DNA of 50,093 bases from Anaerolineales bacterium (GTDB lineage: Bacteria; Chloroflexota; Anaerolineae; Anaerolineales; Villigracilaceae), in NCBI GenBank assembly GCA_016932715.1, contig JAFGCG010000137.1, positions 1 through 50,093 of the forward strand, written 5' to 3'. Numbering within the stretch: position 1 is the first letter of the stretch; every line of letters starts with the position of its first letter. The translations under genes and the position numbers were made by a program. Shown here one piece after another: positions 6,708 to 14,100 of the stretch. Under the pieces are notes generated by a model. That model did not search any database. It was not told the origin of the DNA and saw only the letters and a list, made by a program, of their open reading frames with translations.

Positions 6708-7701
6708 CATAAAACATCTCATGGGTTGCCACGTGCCGGCGCGTTTCGGCAAGGATATCGTCAATGCTCATGTTCCTGCGGGCGGCTTCTGCCGGATGAT
6801 AATGAACGTGGATATGTCGTACATTTGGAACCGATCCATAGATAAGCGATTCGACTCTTGTGGCAATACTGTCGCCCTGCCTGACCGTCAAAGAGCCATC
6901 GATACCGATTGTCAAATTGACCACGAGATGGGGTCCAAAGCGATGCGCCTGGAACTCTTCCAGTTGCTGCAGGCCATCGACGTTCCGGATCAACGCGGCA
7001 ATTTGCTGGGCGAGTTCCCTGCTCGGGACTGCATCCATTAATTCAACAGATGATTCGCGTAAAATATAAACTCCCGTACGCAGGATCAGCAACGCCACCA
7101 GCGCGCCTGCCAGTGGATCGCCCCACGGCAGTCCGATCTGGCTTAGGAAGATGCCTGCCGATGCCGCGGAAGCCGAGAAAATGTCGTTGCGATGATCGTA
7201 CGCCAGCGCATCCACAATGGGGTTGCGAGTTTCTTTTCCAAGTTTGCGGACGTAGAAGAACAGGATGATTTTGATCGCAGCCGTCGCGAGCGCCACCCAC
7301 AGCGCGAAGGGATGCGAACCCAGCGTGGTCAGCCCGCCATCGATGAGATCCCACATCTTGTCCACGGCGTCCCAGAAAACGGTGATCGCAGTCGCGACCA
7401 CGAAGGCGCCGACAATGAGAGAGGCGATGCTTTCCAGCTGGCGATGTCCATAGGGATGTTCGTTGTCCGCGGGCTTGTTTGCCAGCCGCATGAAGATACT
7501 TGCAACAACGTAGTAAGCCACATCTGAGGTGGAGTTGATCCCCTCAGCCAGCAATGCCGGGCTGTGCGCCAGAACCCCAAAGGTCGTCTTGACGATGGAC
7601 AAAAGAATGTTGAATCCCAAGCCGAGGTTGATGGCGCACAGGCTTTTGCGGTCACGTTCCTCCACACTGCCGCTCCGCGGCGTGCTTCGCTGGTGTGTCA
7701 T
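6688..7701 (-). CDS. Cation diffusion facilitator (CDF) family metal exporter
   Basis: 337-residue CDF transporter, which exports Zn, Co, Fe or Mn from the cytoplasm in exchange for protons. Typical features: a first membrane segment after residue 20, SPALLAEGINSTSDVAYYV in TM2, HPYGHRQLESIASL between TM2 and TM3, AYDHRNDIFSA in TM5 with the HxxxD metal site, and a C-terminal cytoplasmic ferredoxin-like domain with HIHVHYHPA. TM2 has Asn-Ser-Thr-Ser-Asp where Zn-specific members often have His or Asp in the first position, so Fe/Mn or another metal is possible. The gene ends inside the hairpin shared with tlyA. Upstream, TACAAT ends 6 nt before the ATG, with TTGCTT 17 bp further up. Confidence 0.9.
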   Translation of the reverse strand: MTHQRSTPRSGSVEERDRKSLCAINLGLGFNILLSIVKTTFGVLAHSPALLAEGINSTSDVAYYVVASIFMRLANKPADNEHPYGHRQLESIASLIVGAFVVATAITVFWDAVDKMWDLIDGGLTTLGSHPFALWVALATAAIKIILFFYVRKLGKETRNPIVDALAYDHRNDIFSASAASAGIFLSQIGLPWGDPLAGALVALLILRTGVYILRESSVELMDAVPSRELAQQIAALIRNVDGLQQLEEFQAHRFGPHLVVNLTIGIDGSLTVRQGDSIATRVESLIYGSVPNVRHIHVHYHPAEAARRNMSIDDILAETRRHVATHEMFYDESSVS

Positions 7702-7707
7702 GCGATG

Positions 7708-7713
7708 ATTGTA
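7708..7713 (-). promoter_or_regulatory. -10 box of a probable leaderless transcript (CDF gene)
   Basis: On the minus strand TACAAT, six bases (CATCGC), then ATG 7701. A TTGCTT hexamer stands 17 bp before the -10 box, a reasonable -35 element. There is no ribosome binding site. Confidence 0.55.
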
Positions 7714-7773
7714 TTATCTGATATTACAACAAGCAATGGACAAAAATCCTGATTTCGAAATGATAACGAAACT

Positions 7774-7941
7774 GGGAAGTGTCTAATTTCGTGGGCTAGC
7801 CAAGTCAATTCACCACAGAGCGCACCGAGAACACGGAGAAACCCTTCTAAAATATCTCTGTGGACTTCGCGAAGCACACTCGCAGAGTGCCGTGTTCTCC
7901 GTGGTGAGAGAATATTTAGCCCACTCTTGTAGACACTCCCC
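7774..7941. repeat. MITE-like element with terminal and internal inverted repeats
   Basis: The 289-bp gap between the CDF gene and gmk is largely one element. Its ends are imperfect 25-bp inverted repeats (7774-7798 and 7917-7941, 19 of 25 positions matching; shared blocks AGTGTCTA and GTGGGCTA). Inside, CACCACAGAG with GAGAACACGG (7811-7835) is mirrored by CCGTGTTCTCCGTGGTG (7890-7906). A second CGCGAAG/GCAGAGTG part fills the centre. It contains no open frame of note. CACAGA/CACGGA units of the same kind recur in other spacers of this window. Confidence 0.6.
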
Positions 7942-7978
7942 GAAGCTGTTGGTGCGAGCGTGCTCAGGGGCTGTCTGG

Positions 7979-7984
7979 TAAAAT
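7979..7984 (+). promoter_or_regulatory. -10 box of a probable leaderless transcript (gmk)
   Basis: TAAAAT, six bases (TCGTCT), then ATG 7991. No ribosome binding site is visible in the gap. Confidence 0.5.
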
Positions 7985-7990
7985 TCGTCT

Positions 7991-8626
7991 ATGTCCCCAC
8001 GCGAAGCGTCTGAATCTGACTTCGATCTCCATCATCCCCAACCACTGTTGATCGTCATTTCGGGACCTTCCGGCGCGGGCAAGGACACGGTCATGCAGCG
8101 CATGAGGGAACGCGAATTGCCCTTCCATTTTGTTGTGACGGCGACCACGCGTCCCAAGCGCCTCAACGAAACACACGGCAAGGATTACTGGTTCGTTTCA
8201 AAGGAAGAATTTGCCCGCATGATCGACGAGGATGAATTGATCGAACATGCCATTGTGTACGGCGATTACAAAGGCATCCCCAAACAGCAGGTGCGCGAGG
8301 CGCTTGACAGCGGCATGGATGTGGTCATGCGGCTCGATGTCCAGGGCGCTGAGACAGTGCGCAGACTGGCGCACGAGGCGCTCCTGATCTTTCTCACAAC
8401 AGAGAACGAAGAAGAGCTGGTGCGCCGCCTCGAGACACGTAAAACCGAGACGGCTGATTCGCTGGCACTGCGCATCGCCACGGCCCGCAAGGAACTCAAG
8501 CGTGTGGAAGCCTTCGACTATGTGATTGTAAACCGTGAATTTCACCTGGACCAAACTGTGGACACTATTCGTGCGATCATCGAGGCGGAACATCATCGCG
8601 TCAGCCCGCGAAAGGTAAACTTGTGA
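7991..8626 (+). CDS. gmk: Guanylate kinase
   Basis: 211-residue guanylate kinase, which converts GMP and ATP to GDP and ADP in purine nucleotide salvage and synthesis. The P-loop is GPSGAGKDT at residues 25-33, with Asp in the place of the usual Ser. The GMP-binding part follows (TATTRPKR, then GKDYWFVSKEEF, IEHAIVYGDYKGIPK) and DVQGAETVRR marks the core. The C-terminal helix region RIATARKELKRVEAFDYVIVN is typical. An N-terminal extension of about 18 residues precedes the first strand. The last codons overlap the rhomboid gene start as GTGA, so the two are probably translationally coupled. Confidence 0.95.
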   Translation: MSPREASESDFDLHHPQPLLIVISGPSGAGKDTVMQRMRERELPFHFVVTATTRPKRLNETHGKDYWFVSKEEFARMIDEDELIEHAIVYGDYKGIPKQQVREALDSGMDVVMRLDVQGAETVRRLAHEALLIFLTTENEEELVRRLETRKTETADSLALRIATARKELKRVEAFDYVIVNREFHLDQTVDTIRAIIEAEHHRVSPRKVNL

Positions 8627-9372
8627 ATGATATCCGTTCCGACCCTGCCGCGCCCCCGCCGCAAAGTGTACGCGTGGCAGTGCCCCAATCCGCCCCCTAT
8701 GTGACCTATGCGATCATTGGCATCACGGCTGTTATTTTTATCCTACAACTGGCAACTCGGTCACTCCTGCAGGTGGATATTCCAGCGGTCTTGTTCATCA
8801 AATCCAATGAATGGATCCGTGCCGGACAGGTCTGGCGCTTGTTGACGCCCATGCTGTTGCATGGTTCGCTCGTGCACATCGGATTCAATATGTATGCCCT
8901 GCTGGCCTTTGGGGTGGGGCTCGAACGTCACTTCGGGCATGGAAGGTTCCTGCTCCTGTATGTGCTCGGCGCCTTCGCAGGGAATGTTGCCTCGTTCCTG
9001 CTCACCGATGCAAATTCTCTGGGAGCCTCCACGGCGGTCTTCGGGCTGCTGGGCGCGGAAGGTATCTTCCTGATCCAGAACCGCAAGCTGTTTGCGGGTC
9101 AGTTCAGGAGTGCGATCGGTAACATCATCTTTATCGCGGCGATCAACCTGTTCCTGATCGGGTCGCTGCCCGGCATCGACAACTGGGGGCATATCGGCGG
9201 CCTGATTGGCGGGTTGATGTTCACTTCCTTCGCAGGGCCCTTATATGAGGTCGAAGGCATTTACCCCGCGTATCAGCTTGCGGACAGGCGTCCCTTCAGC
9301 GCGGTCATGATCGGCGCGGCAACAGTGGTCGTGATCTTCGGCGGGCTGGCAATGTGGGGAATGGTGAGGTAA
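8623..9372 (+). CDS. Rhomboid-family intramembrane serine protease
   Basis: 249-residue membrane protein with about seven hydrophobic segments. Rhomboid landmarks are present: WRLLTPMLLHGSLVHIGFNM with the HxxxN oxyanion region, GASTAVFG with the catalytic Ser136 (the common form is GxSG), and His190 in GHIGG as the second member of the dyad. Rhomboids cut membrane proteins near the lipid surface; the substrate is unknown. It starts with GTG 8623, overlapping the gmk stop by the GTGA arrangement. The Thr after the catalytic Ser replaces the usual Gly and may affect activity. The stop is followed directly by a purine-rich repeat and no intrinsic terminator. Confidence 0.88.
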   Translation: MNDIRSDPAAPPPQSVRVAVPQSAPYVTYAIIGITAVIFILQLATRSLLQVDIPAVLFIKSNEWIRAGQVWRLLTPMLLHGSLVHIGFNMYALLAFGVGLERHFGHGRFLLLYVLGAFAGNVASFLLTDANSLGASTAVFGLLGAEGIFLIQNRKLFAGQFRSAIGNIIFIAAINLFLIGSLPGIDNWGHIGGLIGGLMFTSFAGPLYEVEGIYPAYQLADRRPFSAVMIGAATVVVIFGGLAMWGMVR

Positions 9373-9437
9373 GAGAATAGAGAGCAGAGAATAGAGAGCA
9401 GAGAGTAGAGAGTAGAGAACAGAAAATAGAGAATAGA
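9373..9437. repeat. Purine-rich short tandem repeat
   Basis: About eight imperfect copies of a 7-bp unit, AGAGAAT / AGAGAGC / AGAGTAG, fill most of the 84-bp gap between the convergent rhomboid and lipoprotein genes. The upper strand is almost entirely A and G. It may vary in copy number between strains. Confidence 0.7.
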
Positions 9438-9456
9438 GGGTGGTTGAATGTGAGGG

Positions 9457-10302
9457 TTAAGGCCAGAGATCTTTGGGTGTTTCGAGGCAAACCTCGGTCT
9501 CCGGATCCTTGAACGTCTCATAAAAGGTTTCGACGTCCATTCCGGTTGCCTCGAGCAACGGCTGGGGCTCTGGCAGATTCGCCCTGTCAATGAAAAATTT
9601 TGCCTCTTCGAAAGACAGGGTCTGCCTGTCGGCAGACCAAAGATGGATGACGGGTGCATCCATGTCTTTGATGAGACAGTTCTGAAGTTTGCCATCGATT
9701 TCCTTAAGCGGCTCTCCGGTCCTGTATTCAATCAAGATGCCGCGATCTGCATAGAACAGGTCGAGCAAATAATCCTGTATTCCCCGTTCTTCTTTGGCAA
9801 AGGTCCGGATCCAGACTCCTGTGGGTGGGCCATAGGTTTGAAGAAACTGGTTAAGATCATATTGAGGCGCCAGGTCAAAATTGTAGACGCGGATATAGTC
9901 TACAACTCCGCTTTTTACGCCATAGAGATGTTCCATATAAGGCGCAAAATCAGAGGGATAGGGCAAGTAAACCTTCACGCTGGCATAGAAATCGGCTTCT
10001 GATTCCAGTGTCTCAATCCCCAACGAAGTCTTCTCCAAAATCCTGCGGGCTTCCACCCAGGGAGTCCTTCCGGGAATGATCCCCCACCAACAGGGAAGTT
10101 CGCATCCAATGTCCGTTTCCAATAAATACTTTACCAGCTTCCGCGCGTTTTCAGGGTCGACCGTTTCTGCCGGAAAAATAATTTGCGTTGGTTGCGCCGT
10201 ACCGGTTGCGGGCGGCTCCTGCGTTGGCAGGGATATCTCTTCAAGCGCACAAGCAAATAGAACGGAAACCGCAAGCGCAAAACACAGAGGGATTTTTTTC
10301 AC
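9457..10302 (-). CDS. Hypothetical lipoprotein
   Basis: 281-residue protein with an N-terminal lipoprotein signal: basic MKK, hydrophobic stretch, then LFAC with the modified Cys18. A Pro/Thr-rich linker follows, then a globular domain without a family I recognise. Starts with GTG 10302. That GTG overlaps a TGA that ends a 26-bp copy of the 3' end of the alpha-2-macroglobulin gene (GTGA), which suggests that the two genes were once directly adjacent and translationally coupled before a HEPN-MNT pair came between them. Residues from the SADRQTLS part are encoded by a perfect palindrome (9619-9638). Confidence 0.75.
   Translation of the reverse strand: MKKIPLCFALAVSVLFACALEEISLPTQEPPATGTAQPTQIIFPAETVDPENARKLVKYLLETDIGCELPCWWGIIPGRTPWVEARRILEKTSLGIETLESEADFYASVKVYLPYPSDFAPYMEHLYGVKSGVVDYIRVYNFDLAPQYDLNQFLQTYGPPTGVWIRTFAKEERGIQDYLLDLFYADRGILIEYRTGEPLKEIDGKLQNCLIKDMDAPVIHLWSADRQTLSFEEAKFFIDRANLPEPQPLLEATGMDVETFYETFKDPETEVCLETPKDLWP
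9619..9638. repeat. Palindrome inside the lipoprotein gene
   Basis: GGTCTGCC (9619-9626) and GGCAGACC (9631-9638) are exact reverse complements around the loop TGTC. It is short and could be chance, but it resembles the other coding palindromes of this window. Confidence 0.4.
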
Positions 10303-10328
10303 GGCTTGATCTCGAATACCACGCCCGC
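10303..10328. repeat. Direct repeat, left copy (duplicated 3' end of the alpha-2-macroglobulin gene)
   Basis: 26 bases identical to 11149-11174. The similarity continues for about eight more bases on the left (a T run and CA) with one mismatch and a one-base difference in T count. Read on the minus strand it encodes AGVVFEIKP and a stop, the C-terminus of the alpha-2-macroglobulin, but here it is cut off from the gene. The TGA of this copy overlaps the GTG start of the lipoprotein gene. Confidence 0.9.
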
Positions 10329-10338
10329 ACTTATATCG

Positions 10339-10722
10339 TCATATTCCTAAAAATCTTCTGGCAAAAACACGTATCAATTTTACGGTTTCCATCGCTTCTT
10401 TTGCGTCTTTCAATGTTGGCCCTTCACCAGGATAACGCGTTCGGACGGCATAATCAGCAAGATTGTTTAAAAGCATGGGATCGATTTCGAGGAATACACC
10501 AATCTCCGAACAAAGGTTGTTCAGCATTAGCAGATCATGCGTTTTTGGAAAATCTGCTCCCTTGGAAACCAGTAAAGCTTTTATATATTTCTCAGCACAC
10601 TGTTGAGCATGAAAGCACGCGCCTGCAATCAGAGGTTTCTTTCGCCGCAGTGCAGATTGTGCCAGGGTAAAATCTTCTTCTGCTTTTTCGGCCCACGCGC
10701 GCGGATTATTTATCTCGCTCAT
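10339..10722 (-). CDS. HEPN-domain protein (toxin-type partner of MNT)
   Basis: 127-residue all-helical HEPN protein. The first half has the family signature ACFHAQQCAEKYIKALL after a WAEKAEEDF helix, and the second half has KTHDLLML and AVRTRYPGEGP. HEPN proteins paired with minimal nucleotidyltransferases form toxin-antitoxin or defence modules in which HEPN may be an RNase and the MNT modifies and silences it. No RX4-6H motif, the usual RNase active site, is visible here, so activity is uncertain. The start overlaps the end of the nucleotidyltransferase gene by 17 bp, so the two are expressed together. The stop is 10 bp from the left copy of the direct repeat. Confidence 0.85.
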   Translation of the reverse strand: MSEINNPRAWAEKAEEDFTLAQSALRRKKPLIAGACFHAQQCAEKYIKALLVSKGADFPKTHDLLMLNNLCSEIGVFLEIDPMLLNNLADYAVRTRYPGEGPTLKDAKEAMETVKLIRVFARRFLGI

Positions 10723-11098
10723 ATAATACCTTGCCGCGCGCCAGAATCTCCTGCAGAAAGAAATCTCCTGATTTCAGCGCCTTTTCAATTTCCTTTGGCG
10801 TTTTCACCAATATGTCAACAGGGAAAGGGCGCGGCAACAACAAACGTGAGACCATCCAACTGCGTTCTTTTAACGATGCGCTGGTTTTCAGGACAACCAA
10901 CAAATCCACGTCACTATGCGGAGTTGGTTTGCCATATGCGTATGAGCCAAACAAAATGATCTTTTCAGGGTGCAGTTCGTCCACAATCCTTTGAATGGCA
11001 GGGCGCAAAGATTTACCGACAGGCATCTTTACGCCTACAGGGATTGTGCCTGGGTGACGCAAACCAGATGTATTAATGAATGAGCTTGGTGTTGTCAT
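10706..11098 (-). CDS. Minimal nucleotidyltransferase (MNT, antitoxin-type partner of HEPN)
   Basis: 130-residue nucleotidyltransferase of the MNT/DNA polymerase beta superfamily. The signature is LFGSYAYGKPTPHSDVDLLV, that is GSY followed by the DxD metal-binding pair, with a later Asp in FPVDILV as the third carboxylate. Minimal MNT proteins next to HEPN genes transfer AMP onto HEPN partners as antitoxins. ATG 11098 is chosen because an open frame reaching 11257 would run inside the alpha-2-macroglobulin gene; TACAAT ends 9 nt before this ATG, and ATG 11026 is an alternative. It lies directly between HEPN and the right repeat copy. Confidence 0.85.
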   Translation of the reverse strand: MTTPSSFINTSGLRHPGTIPVGVKMPVGKSLRPAIQRIVDELHPEKIILFGSYAYGKPTPHSDVDLLVVLKTSASLKERSWMVSRLLLPRPFPVDILVKTPKEIEKALKSGDFFLQEILARGKVLYERDK

Positions 11099-11144
11099 AC
11101 TGATTCGATTGTATATCAAATCATTTTTGAGCGCAACGATTTTT

Positions 11145-14100
11145 TCAAGGCTTGATCTCGAATACCACGCCCGCGCTCGTGCCCTGCACTTCGGGGAAGA
11201 AGGCTTCCCAGGCATGCGCAGGCAGGACACGATACTCGCCAGCCTGCAGAGGGACAAGGGTGTACGTCAGCACATACGTTCCTGCGGGGAGATGATCGGC
11301 TGTGAAGAGGATCCCGTCATCGCGGACCTGGGGCTCGTGGAACAGCCACCAGCCCCAGCCCTCCGCAAAGGGGTCGCTGCCATCGAACTGGACCTGCACT
11401 TCGGTGGAATCGATTGCCTGCTGGCTGGTTTTCAAACTGCGATTCAAAATCTCCATGCCGGCCGGGATGAAATCCTCGACCATCACGTAGTAGGCGTCGT
11501 GGGGCAGGACAAGCGTCAGGCGCGCGCTGATCGGTTGATCGGCGCCAAGCGCGAGCGTGGAGAAAGGCGGGCAGCGCTTCGACTGCGCCCGGCAATAGAC
11601 TCGCTCGATCTTCATCCCTGCATCGACGGGCTGCACGTCCTCCACCGGACGATTGAGGTTCAGGACCGCGCGATAGTACAGACGCCCCAGTCCTCCGTCG
11701 CGCTGGATGGTGAGTAAATTCGGGGAATTGGGCGACAAATATTCAAGCGGCACCTGTGCACTTGTGGGAACGAGTACCTGATTGCCGGAAACCCTGCCGT
11801 TTGCAAGGGGTCCCCCGTTGAGCATGGCATGGAATGCGAAATCCGCATTGAGATCGCCAAAGCCGATCATGGCTTCGTTGAGCGCCAGCATTGCCCAGGC
11901 ATTCTCATGACCTGGGCTCCATAAGCCGTGCACATTTCGGTGTGCGGCGAGATAGCGCACAGCATTGAACACAACCTGGTTGGCAGAGTCGAGTTGGGCA
12001 AGCACATACACAACCAGCGCGGTGGTGTAGATGGGCGAACCGGTGATCGAAATGTTCTCACGCGGCGTCTCCCAGTGCGCGCCGGAGGCTGTCACGACCG
12101 CGCTCGATTCAAGGTTCGAGAGCAGGTCGCGGGCGCGCTCGTCCGCCGGATTTTCCCTGTTGAAGATGTAGGCAAGCAATGCCTGGCTGGCCGGGCTGAT
12201 CTGATCGCGCATGTTGTAAAGATTACCGAGCGTGGGTTCGTCAAACGTATTCGCATACGCCAGTACAAATTGAATGAATATGATTCTATCCAGCTCGGCC
12301 GCGCGGGTGTCATTTGTGATCTCCGGGTGTAGCCCGCTCAAATAGGTACCGGCGCGCTGCAGGGCATCTTCATTCACACTCATACCGATCTCGCGGGCAC
12401 GCAGCAATCCAAAGAAAATATAGGCGGAAATATAGGGATCGCTCTTTTCGTTTTTGCCCCACCAGCTCCAGCCGCCGTCCTCATTTTGCAGACTTAATAG
12501 CCTGCTGACGCTTGTGGGCGCATCCTCCGTGACGCGCTCGGAGAGCTCAGGGTCACTCAGTCCTGCACCATTCAGAGCGCGGTAGACCTCGAGGTTCGGC
12601 AGCAGATAGGAGAGCGTCGTCTCCGCGCTCAACGTTGTCGCGGGAACATCCATTGCATCCAGCGCGGATAACAGGCTGCCAGCCAGCGAGGGGCTAAGCT
12701 CCACATCCAGGCCGCCGCCGCTGGGACTGAACGTGCGCGGCAGGGAAATGACTTCCTGCTGCGAGGTCGCCCCACGCAGCACGCCGCCCGTGACGAACGC
12801 CTGCGGAGCGGTGTATTGCCTGATCGACAACGCGCCCCACACGGGCCTCGCCGAATCTTCCAGGACGGGTGTGCCCGTCGTTTTCACAGAGAAGACCAGA
12901 TCGGCTGCCTGCGCGGCTCCGGCTGTGCCCCACCATTCGACGCGGGCGCGCCCATGGGCAGGGATATTCACTTGCTGTGTAGCCTGCTCAGGGTCGTCGA
13001 GCGTGAAGCCTTCGCCCTGTAAATTCACATCGGCAACCACCTGACTGGACGTGTTGTTATTGATCATCGCCGCCAGCAGGACATGATCGCCGCTGACCAA
13101 AAACCTCGGCGTCACGGGCCGGATCAGGAGCGGCTTTGTGGCAACGATCTGGGTTTCAGCCTGGCCCACTTTGGTGTCCATGGTCAAGCCGCGGACATCC
13201 ACTTGCCAGGTCGTGAGCGAATCGGGCAGGGTCACGGTTGCCTGGCCGCGGCCTTCCGAATTGGTGATGAGCGCTGGATTCCAGTAGGCGGTATCGGGGA
13301 ACTCTTCGCGGATCACGGTTGGAGCCAGGTCGCCTCCGCCGCCCATCCCGCCTGGCTGGCTGGCAGTACGACCGGTGTACGCGGCAAGCGAAATGCCTGT
13401 TTTAACGCCGAGCGGCTGCTGGCTATAGAAAGCCGGCAAAATATCTTCTGCATTGGGGTCAGCGAGTGCCAGGGATGCCAGGTCCACCACGGAGAGCGAG
13501 AACTCGCCCTGTACCGGCTGACCCTGGTGGTCCGTCACCTGGATGTCAAATGTGACGTCATCGCGCGGACCCGCCTCGGTCGGATTCGAGAAGACCTGCA
13601 CATTCAACGCCTGCGCCTCCGGGGCAACCGGAAGATTGACGAGACCATATCTGAACTCATTGCCCTGTCCCAGCACAGTCACGCTGATGTAAACATTCGG
13701 CGCCTCGTCTTCCGTGAGCGGCAGGGAATATTCCCGGCCGCTTCCGCTGAGCGTGATGACTTCCGCTTTGGAGATCACCCCGCGCTCCACGGTGACCAGC
13801 GCCAGCGCGCTGACCGCGAAGGGATTCGGGATAAAGATCCTGGCAGTGTCACCGGCTTTGTAGGAGTCGCGGTCGGCAGTCAGTTCAAGCCTCTGATCTG
13901 GCAGGTCGGGCCAGGCCGCGCTGCCTGCGCCGCCGACCCAGATCAATGTTTGCGTGTGCGCACCTTCGCCCGAGACATCGAGCATGTATGTTCCGGCGGT
14001 GGGCGGAGTAAACGAAAGCCTGGCTTTGCCATCCAGTCCGGTGGCAAAGTCGGTGCTGCTGCCAGGCATGTAGACGAGTGTATAGGTTGGGAAACCATTG

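Larger units (their letters stand above)
10303..11148 (-). mobile_element. Putative inserted islet carrying the HEPN-MNT pair
   Basis: The segment of 846 bp from one repeat copy to the next contains only the HEPN and nucleotidyltransferase genes and short flanks. It sits exactly at the stop codon of a large lipoprotein gene and leaves that gene intact. This is the expected footprint of a small insertion that duplicated its target, or of an exchange that brought its own copy of the gene end. There is no integrase or transposase, so the mechanism is unknown. Confidence 0.45.

Noticed and set aside
9373-9437. CRISPR array
   Set aside because: Units of 7 bp in a purine-rich tract without spacers; it is a simple tandem repeat.
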